A DNA stretch of 64,000 bases from Coriobacteriia bacterium. GTDB lineage: Bacteria > Actinomycetota > Coriobacteriia > Anaerosomatales > Anaerosomataceae. The stretch is taken from assembly GCA_030651765.1 (NCBI GenBank), contig JAUSBY010000011.1:186001-250000 (forward strand), in the 5' to 3' direction. The notes below the pieces were generated by a model. The model had not been told where the DNA came from, made no database searches, and saw only the letters and a program-made list of their open reading frames with translations. The position numbers and the translations under genes were made by a program. Shown here in pieces: positions 58,568 to 64,000 of the stretch (the first letter of the stretch is position 1; each line of letters opens with the position of its first letter).

Positions 58568-59809
58568 ATGACCAAGCGTCGTGTGATCGGCCCTACCGCC
58601 TGGATACTCGGCGGAGCGGGCCTGTTCATCGGGGCGGTCGCCGCGTGGCTGGTGAGTCAGGGGAATCCGGGCAACATGGGCCTGTGTATCGCGTGCTTCC
58701 TGCGCGACATCATGGGCTTCTTCGTGGGCGGATCGACCAACCAGGCCGCCGTCGCCTACATCCGGCCCGAGATCATCGGCATCATTTTGGGCGCGATGGG
58801 CGCCGCACTTGTCACGCGCGAGTTCCGCCCGCGCGGCGGAAGCCAGCCGATCGTCAGGTTCGTGCTCGGGTTCATCTTCATGGCCGGCGCGCTCATCTTC
58901 CTCGGGTGTACCGTGCGCGCGTGGCTGCGCCTCGGTGGCGGCGACCTGTCGGCGCTGTGGGGGGTGGCCGGAATCGTCGCCGGCGTGATCGTCGGCATCG
59001 TATTCCTGAAGCGTGGCTTCAACATGGGGCGGGCGAAGAACCTGGCCAAGCCACTCGGCTGGTTGCTTCCCGCCGTCGGCGTGGCGATGCTCGCCTTCCT
59101 GCTCCTCTCGACGTACGGCGCCAAGCCCGACTGGGCCACCGTCACTCCGGCCAACGGCAAGGCGGTCGTGCCGGGTGAGGTCGTCGTCACGACTGACGGC
59201 ACCGTGATCAAGCCCACGGACGCCGCGCTCGTGGACGGCGCCGTGGTGGCCGCCGACGGGACGGTGCTGGCCGACGCCGAGAAGGTGGCCGCGACCAAGC
59301 CGATGCCTGGCGGTAAGCGGGCGCCGTTGTGGATCTCGCTTGTCGCCGGCCTTGCCATCGGCGTCGTGGCGCAGCGCAGCCGCTTCTGCTCGATCGGAGG
59401 CATCCGCGACGCGATTCTCGTCCGCCGATTCGACCTGCTCTTCGGCGTGGTAGGCCTGCTCATCGGTGCCACGGTCGTGAACATGATCTTCGGGCAGTAC
59501 AACCTCGGCTTCACCGGCCAGCCCGTGGCGCACAACGACGCGCTCGGCAGCTTCGCGGCGATGACGGTGGCCACCTTCGCGGCCATCCTGCTCGGCGGAT
59601 GCCCGTTCCGTCAGGTGATCATGGGCTCCGAAGGCGATGCCGACTCGTTCATGGCGGTTGCGGGCATGCTCGTGGGCGCGGGAGCCACGCACTTCTTCAA
59701 GCTCGCATCGTCCGCCGCCGGCCTTGCCGACATCGCGTGGCCGGCGCTCGGCGTGATGGCAGTCGTCCTCGTCGCGGTGGCCGTTCTCGGCTCCCGCACA
59801 ACCGCATAG
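58568..59809 (+). CDS. yedE: YedE-family (selenium-associated) transporter
   Basis: The 413 residues have about ten helices in two halves, each with a Cys motif: GLCIACFLRDIMGFF (C43, C46 region) and RSRFCSIGGIRDAIL, plus LLGGCPFRQVIMGSEGD. A soluble loop of about 80 residues (residues 200-265) lies between halves. The family (YeeE/YedE) takes up sulfur species; the YedE subgroup is tied to selenium use. ATG 58568 with GGGGAG upstream. Confidence 0.9.
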   Translation: MTKRRVIGPTAWILGGAGLFIGAVAAWLVSQGNPGNMGLCIACFLRDIMGFFVGGSTNQAAVAYIRPEIIGIILGAMGAALVTREFRPRGGSQPIVRFVLGFIFMAGALIFLGCTVRAWLRLGGGDLSALWGVAGIVAGVIVGIVFLKRGFNMGRAKNLAKPLGWLLPAVGVAMLAFLLLSTYGAKPDWATVTPANGKAVVPGEVVVTTDGTVIKPTDAALVDGAVVAADGTVLADAEKVAATKPMPGGKRAPLWISLVAGLAIGVVAQRSRFCSIGGIRDAILVRRFDLLFGVVGLLIGATVVNMIFGQYNLGFTGQPVAHNDALGSFAAMTVATFAAILLGGCPFRQVIMGSEGDADSFMAVAGMLVGAGATHFFKLASSAAGLADIAWPALGVMAVVLVAVAVLGSRTTA

Positions 59810-59830
59810 CGCGAGAGAAGGGAAGACCTC

Positions 59831-60040
59831 ATGACTGAACTCGACGTGCGCGGGCTGTCGTGTCCGATGCCGCTGATGCACACCAAGAAGGCACTCGAGA
59901 GCGACCCGGCCGAGATCGTGGTCCACGCCGACAGCGGGACCGCCAAGGCCAACGTCGCGGCGCTGCTGGCCGACGAAGGCTACACGGTCACGATCGAGGA
60001 GTCGGGCGAGGAGTACCGCATCAAGGGCGTTCGCGCGTGA
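59831..60040 (+). CDS. TusA/SirA-like sulfur (selenium) carrier
   Basis: The 69 residues: VRGLSCPMPLMHTKKAL with the carrier Cys at residue 11, ending EEYRIKGVRA. In yedE operons this protein, called YedF when fused, is thought to carry Se. AAGGGA upstream. GTGA overlap with the next gene. Confidence 0.93.
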   Translation: MTELDVRGLSCPMPLMHTKKALESDPAEIVVHADSGTAKANVAALLADEGYTVTIEESGEEYRIKGVRA

Positions 60041-60588
60041 GGCTGTTCGGCCGCAAGGACGCGGATCCGAGCCCGGGCGCCGAGGAGGCGCTCGGGCTGT
60101 TCCTCTTCGATGCCGTCAACGACGCGATCGCCGCCGAGCGAGCGCTCAAGGTGGCGGGCTACGGCGTGCACCTGGTCGCGCCGCCGCCGCACCTGCGCGC
60201 CGGCTGCGATCTCTCGGTCGCGCTCGAGCGCGTGGAGCACGTCGGTGCCGAGCGTGTGCTGGCCGAGGCGGGTGTGCACGTTCGGGAGTGGGTGAATGAC
60301 GCCGAAGGCACCGCGAGCGTGTGCGACCTCGTGACCACGGTGGACTTCGGCGACTGGCTGATGGTGCGCGCCGGGAACATGAAGATCGTCGTGGAGAAGG
60401 CCACCGGCGTGATCGTGAACACGTCCGGCGGCGGCTGCCCGGACATCCCGTACCTGAACCTCGCGCTTGTGGGCAGGCGCCTCGATGAGGTGCCGCGCCC
60501 CAAGGATTTCGGCTACACCCTGTGCGGGCTGATGCTCGATCGGGCGTACGTGGAGGTTCGCGCGCTGCTTGAGGTTGATGGCCGATGA
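60037..60588 (+). CDS. DUF3343-containing Se/S-associated protein
   Basis: The 183 residues: the DUF3343 region (LFLFDAVNDAIAAERALKVAGYGVHLVAPPPHLRAGCDLSVA) with Cys 49 in RAGCDLS, and a second domain with TSGGGCPDIPYLNLALVG. DUF3343 proteins occur with YedE/YedF as presumed Se or S carriers. Tight overlaps on both sides. Confidence 0.88.
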   Translation: MRLFGRKDADPSPGAEEALGLFLFDAVNDAIAAERALKVAGYGVHLVAPPPHLRAGCDLSVALERVEHVGAERVLAEAGVHVREWVNDAEGTASVCDLVTTVDFGDWLMVRAGNMKIVVEKATGVIVNTSGGGCPDIPYLNLALVGRRLDEVPRPKDFGYTLCGLMLDRAYVEVRALLEVDGR

Positions 60589-61472
60589 CGCTGCTGGTCA
60601 TCGCTACCTATCCGGTCGTCGAAGGGCCGGTCCTCGATGGTCCGGTCACGCTCGAGGCCGACGGCGGCATCGCCATCGGCGGGACGCGGGTGCCGAGCTC
60701 CCAGGGGACTTCGGCGATGCTGGGTGCGGCGACCCGGGTCGCTGCTCACCTCGGCACGCCGGCGCCGCACGCGCTCGTTGCCGGCGACATCGGACGTGGC
60801 GATGGAACGCGTCACGTATACGAGCGCCTGGCCGAGGTAGCGACGCGCATCCGTCCCTCGGTCATCGCGTTCCACTACATGCAGCCGGTGATGGCACTGA
60901 TGCGCAGAGCGGTCGAGCAGCTGGCCGAGGTAGCTCCTGCGGCGCTGCTTGTCGCCGATGCGGGCGGGATGTACGCGGCCAAGGCGGCAGGGCTGGCGAG
61001 CCGCTTCGAGCTCATGACTCCGGACGTGGGAGAGCTCGGCTTCCTGGCCGATCCCGACGTCACGCACCCTGCCTACGTCTCTCACTACCTCTTCGGCAAC
61101 GAGGGGTTCGATCCCATCGCGTTAGCCGCGACGGCGCATGCTACCGGTGGCGCCGCCCGCGTGCTGCTGATCAAGGGCGTGCGCGACCACATCACGCTCG
61201 ACGGTGCGATCGCCGAGGTCGTCGAGGAGCCGTGCGTACCCGAGCTCGAGGCCATCGGCGGAACGGGCGACACGGTCACGGGTCTCGCCTCGGCGTTTCT
61301 CGCTGCGGGTTTCCCCACGGTGGATGCGGCGCGCTGCGCGTGTCTGGCCAACCGTGAGGCGGGACGGGCGATGGGGGCGACACCTGCGATGCACGCCGAA
61401 GATCTGGTCGCGGCCCTGCCGAACGTCCTCGGCGACAACCTCTGCGGATGGGGCGGCGCGTGCGTGGTCTAG
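60585..61472 (+). CDS. PfkB/ribokinase-fold or NAD(P)HX dehydratase-like protein
   Basis: The 295 residues: VADAGGMYAAKAAGLASRFELMTPDVGELGFLADPD and GGTGDTVTGLASAFLAAGFP, the P-loop region and catalytic Asp (GTGDT) of the ribokinase-like NAD(P)H-hydrate dehydratase group. The C-terminus CGWGGACVV carries two Cys. It is the fourth gene of the yedE operon. Substrate unknown; a role in selenium metabolism is inference from position. Confidence 0.8.
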   Translation: MTLLVIATYPVVEGPVLDGPVTLEADGGIAIGGTRVPSSQGTSAMLGAATRVAAHLGTPAPHALVAGDIGRGDGTRHVYERLAEVATRIRPSVIAFHYMQPVMALMRRAVEQLAEVAPAALLVADAGGMYAAKAAGLASRFELMTPDVGELGFLADPDVTHPAYVSHYLFGNEGFDPIALAATAHATGGAARVLLIKGVRDHITLDGAIAEVVEEPCVPELEAIGGTGDTVTGLASAFLAAGFPTVDAARCACLANREAGRAMGATPAMHAEDLVAALPNVLGDNLCGWGGACVV

Positions 61473-61552
61473 GCTGCTGCGTGGTGTAGCATGAAGCGCG
61501 CGTTTATCGGTACGATGATCGCGCACGCGCGGCCGACACGCAGGGAGGGTCC

Positions 61553-61771
61553 ATGCTCTTCGGCATCGTCATCACCCGCACTATCCTCATCGCCGGCGGT
61601 GCCGTGATCCTGGCGCTCATCCTGTTCCAGGTCATGCAGGGCAAGCGGAAGATCAAATTCAAGGGCCCGCTGCACATGAAGGTTCACCGCATGAGCGCGT
61701 ACACGCTTGTCGTCCTTGCGGTGCTGCACGCGCTTGCGGGACTCGTCTACGTCAACGTCGTCCGGCTCTAG
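61553..61771 (+). CDS. Small membrane protein (72 aa)
   Basis: Two hydrophobic segments (residues 5-28 and 46-70) with a basic loop (GKRKIKFKGPLHMKVHRMS). GGGAGG lies 5 bases upstream of ATG. Possibly co-transcribed with sppA, 24 bases downstream. No family recognised. Confidence 0.65.
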   Translation: MLFGIVITRTILIAGGAVILALILFQVMQGKRKIKFKGPLHMKVHRMSAYTLVVLAVLHALAGLVYVNVVRL

Positions 61772-61795
61772 ACCATGCCGACCACCGGAGGAACA

Positions 61796-62800
61796 ATGGA
61801 TACCCCCTCAGACCCGTCACCGGAGCAGCCCGCATTCTCGCCGCCCGCCGCACCGGTCGCGTTCGCTCCCGCCCCGGCGAAGGCGCCGATGTCGGCCGGC
61901 GCTAAGTGGGCCATCGGTCTGACCATCGGCTTTGTCATCCTGACGCTGCTCTCGTGCGTGGGGCTCGTGGTGGTCGCCGCCACGGACGGTCCTGCGCTGG
62001 GATCGTACGGCGACAGTATCGCGCTCATCCACATCGGTGGCGTGATCGCCGGGAGCGGCACGACCTACCAGGGCGTGGCATCCCCGGAGTACGTTCTCGA
62101 CCAGCTCGACCAGGCGCTCGCCGATGACAGCGTGCGTGCGATCCTGTTGCGCATCGACTCTCCCGGCGGGACCGTCGCGGCCTCACAGGAGATATCGCTC
62201 GCGGTACGTCGTGCCGCCGAGGAGAAGCCGGTCGTCGCGAGCATCGGCGACATCGGCGCGTCTGGGGCGTACATGGTTGCATCGCAGTGCAGCGAGATCG
62301 TCGCCTCGCCCGGATCCTCCGTGGGCAGCATCGGCGTGATCATGGAGATCCCCAACGTCGCGGGCCTGCTCGACAAGCTCGGCGTCGAGTTCACCGTCCT
62401 GACGGAAGGCGAGCACAAGGACGTCGGCAACCCCTACAGGAGCGTGACGACCACCGAGAGCGCGATGCTCCAGGGTCAGATGGAGATCGCCTACGAGCAG
62501 TTCATCGCGGACGTGGCCACCGGCCGCGGCATGTCGGAGGCCGAGGTGCGCGAACTCGCCACGGGCTGGGTCTGGCTCGGTAGCGAGGCTATCGAGCTCG
62601 GGCTCGTGGACACGCTTGGCAACTACGACGACGCGGTCGATGCGGCCGCCGAACTCGGCGGTATCGAGGGCGAGCCGTACATCATGACCTACGGCCAGGA
62701 CTACTCGCTCGAGAACCTGATCTGGGACATGTTCGGGATGACGGCGCGCTCCATGTCGCTCGACGCAGACGCGCTGCGGCGGGTCGGACTGCCCCGGTGA
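61796..62800 (+). CDS. sppA: Signal peptide peptidase SppA
   Basis: Degrades cleaved signal peptides in the membrane. The 334 residues: Pro/Ala-rich N-terminal tail, one membrane segment (about 40-62), then the protease domain with RIDSPGGTVAASQEI, the nucleophile S156 in GDIGASGAYM and the likely base K208 in GEHKDVGNPYR. Short, single-domain form. ATG 61796 with GGAGG 4 bases upstream. Confidence 0.95.
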   Translation: MDTPSDPSPEQPAFSPPAAPVAFAPAPAKAPMSAGAKWAIGLTIGFVILTLLSCVGLVVVAATDGPALGSYGDSIALIHIGGVIAGSGTTYQGVASPEYVLDQLDQALADDSVRAILLRIDSPGGTVAASQEISLAVRRAAEEKPVVASIGDIGASGAYMVASQCSEIVASPGSSVGSIGVIMEIPNVAGLLDKLGVEFTVLTEGEHKDVGNPYRSVTTTESAMLQGQMEIAYEQFIADVATGRGMSEAEVRELATGWVWLGSEAIELGLVDTLGNYDDAVDAAAELGGIEGEPYIMTYGQDYSLENLIWDMFGMTARSMSLDADALRRVGLPR

Positions 62801-63612
62801 GCGTGGGTCGCGATGACCACGCGATAACGGTGCGCGAGGCCTTCCGTGCGGTGGTGGCCGACCGGTCGTGGTTCAAGAAGACCGCCATCGGCGTCGGCAT
62901 CATGATGATCCCGTACGTCGGCGCGATCTGGTTCATGGGCTACGGGCTCGCCTGGGTTCGTGCAGCGGCCTGGGACCCTGAGGCGCAACTGCCCGAGTGG
63001 CAGCCGGTGGGTCCGCGCCTGCGCACGGGTCTCATCGCGTTCGTGGTGAGCCTCATCTACTCTCTACCGCTTTCCGCACTCATGATCGGTGGGATCTTCC
63101 TGCTCATCGCGCGCGGTGCCTTCGGCCTTGCCGAGATGGCGAGCGTGTGGGACTTCGTGGTCCCGCTCATCGCGTTCACGGTCGGCATGACCCTCGTGTC
63201 GGTTGTCTACGGGGTCGCTATCTGGCCGGTCTTCGCGCAGGTCGCACTGTACGATTCGATCGAGGCCGGCTTCGATCTGCGGCGCATCTTCGACCGGATC
63301 CGCGAGCATGCGGCGGCGTATCGCTCGGTGTTTTGGCGGGCTCTCGCGGTCGGGTTGCTCTCCTCGTTCATCGTGCTCACAGGCATGCTGATCGTTGTCG
63401 GGGGCGTGGTCTTCGGGGCCGCGGTTCTGCTGCCCGACGAGATGGCCGGACTCGTGTGGATGCTCGTCATGCCCGCGCAGATGGTCTCCTCGGTGCTCAC
63501 CGGGTTCGTGAGCGTTCTTGCGGCGCTCGTGTCGTACCGTTTGTGGGCCGGGTACACGCGGACAGCCTACGGACTCGGCAGCCCCGCATCCGTACCGGAC
63601 GTGGCGGTCTGA
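62797..63612 (+). CDS. DUF4013-type membrane protein
   Basis: The 271 residues with five or six helices. Early motif IGVGIMMIPYVGAIWFMGYGLAWVRAA and LPEWQPVGPRLRTGLIAFVVSLIY match the DUF4013 family. GTG 62797 overlaps the sppA stop by 4 bases. Function unknown. Confidence 0.85.
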   Translation: MSVGRDDHAITVREAFRAVVADRSWFKKTAIGVGIMMIPYVGAIWFMGYGLAWVRAAAWDPEAQLPEWQPVGPRLRTGLIAFVVSLIYSLPLSALMIGGIFLLIARGAFGLAEMASVWDFVVPLIAFTVGMTLVSVVYGVAIWPVFAQVALYDSIEAGFDLRRIFDRIREHAAAYRSVFWRALAVGLLSSFIVLTGMLIVVGGVVFGAAVLLPDEMAGLVWMLVMPAQMVSSVLTGFVSVLAALVSYRLWAGYTRTAYGLGSPASVPDVAV

Positions 63613-63628
63613 CGGGCCGCGAGTGCCC

Positions 63629-63657
63629 TTACCGCGCCTGTCCGTATCGCCTACAAT
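63629..63657 (+). promoter_or_regulatory. Promoter of purC
   Basis: TTACCG and TACAAT separated by 17 bases. A GC hairpin (about 63664-63690) lies between the promoter and the gene. Confidence 0.6.
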
Positions 63658-63739
63658 GCACCCATGACGCGCGGGCAGGGGCGCCCGCGTCGTCTCCCCG
63701 CCGTCCGCCCCGCGACGCCCGATCAGAAAGGACGTCTGC

Positions 63740-64000
63740 GTGCAGCCGATCGATCTCAAGCCGAGTGCTCAGGGTAAGGTCCGCGACATCTTCGACATGG
63801 GTTCGGAGCTTCTCATCGTCGCGACCGACCGCATCAGTGCCTTCGACGTCGTTCTCCCCGATCCGATCCCCTACAAGGGTGAGGTCCTCACGAAGATCTC
63901 GCTCTTCTGGTTCGACCTGCTCGGCGACGTGGTGCCGAACCACCTCATCTCGGCCGACGAGTGCGATCTTCCCGATGCGCTCACCGATCACGCCTCGTCG
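63740..64000 (+). CDS. purC: SAICAR synthetase, 3' end outside window
   Basis: Makes SAICAR from CAIR and aspartate in purine synthesis. The first 87 residues include [10 protein letters not shown], the ATP-binding start, and [24 protein letters not shown], a family signature. GTG start with AAAGGA upstream. Confidence 0.95.
   Translation, partial: MQPIDLKPSAQGKVRDIFDMGSELLIVATDRISAFDVVLPDPIPYKGEVLTKISLFWFDLLGDVVPNHLISADECDLPDALTDHASS

Noticed and set aside
63658-63739. ZTP riboswitch before purC
   Set aside because: The leader has a GC hairpin, but the conserved ZTP elements could not be found.

Overview
The window is GC-rich, densely coded DNA with many 4-base start/stop overlaps (ATGA, GTGA) and frequent GTG starts. 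The gene set suggests an anaerobic or microaerophilic high-GC actinobacterium, perhaps of the Coriobacteriia/OPB41 (Anaerosomatales) type. Supporting genes are archaeal-type PEP carboxylase, rubrerythrin with a Fur-like regulator, a RACo-like corrinoid-protein activator, 2-hydroxyacyl-CoA dehydratase activases, a cell-wall-binding-repeat-2 surface protein, and YedE-type selenium genes. The taxonomic assignment is inference. No rRNA, tRNA, CRISPR array or insertion sequence was recognised.

Layout. 0-10 kb: membrane proteins, a CPA2-type antiporter with an apparent frameshift, an arsM/AbrB-like pair behind a palindromic operator, tspO, a PhzF-family gene, a short leader ORF with a small downstream ORF, an Fe-S membrane protein, flavodoxin and small enzymes. 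10-20 kb: lipoproteins, a MacAB-like export operon, ppcA, a fur-like gene plus rubrerythrin, and a CDGSH Fe-S protein. 20-31 kb: a P2-type ATPase behind a yybP-ykoY (Mn2+) riboswitch, a spermidine-synthase-like gene, purB, a TetR-ABC operon with a perfect palindromic operator, a purB pseudogene built of colinear fragments, and a CopB-like ATPase. 31-35 kb: flavodoxin, a secreted discoidin-like protein, dusB and a VanW-family gene. 35.5-39.0 kb: a lower-GC Vsr / Sau3AI-like nuclease / C5-methyltransferase island, probably acquired. 39-51.6 kb: a methyltransferase, a second spermidine-synthase-like protein, a large surface protein, then a seven-gene plus-strand run containing a three-protein acyl-CoA dehydratase activase set, PrsW and RACo.

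Most interesting region: 51.6-61.5 kb. An ArsR-type gene with two matching operators (TTCGA-N6-TCGAA) leads a run encoding a CxxC thioredoxin-like protein, a CSCSS-type permease, a 26-residue peptide, two half-size permeases, a membrane-anchored thioredoxin, CcdA and a small thioredoxin-like protein whose frame contains two UGA codons, each followed by a hairpin in bacterial SECIS position. It is read here as a metal(loid)-handling system with a candidate selenoprotein. Next to it are an arsR-acr3-phosphoesterase operon on the minus strand and a yedE-tusA-like-DUF3343-kinase operon of the kind linked to selenium metabolism. The window closes with sppA, a DUF4013-like protein and the start of purC.
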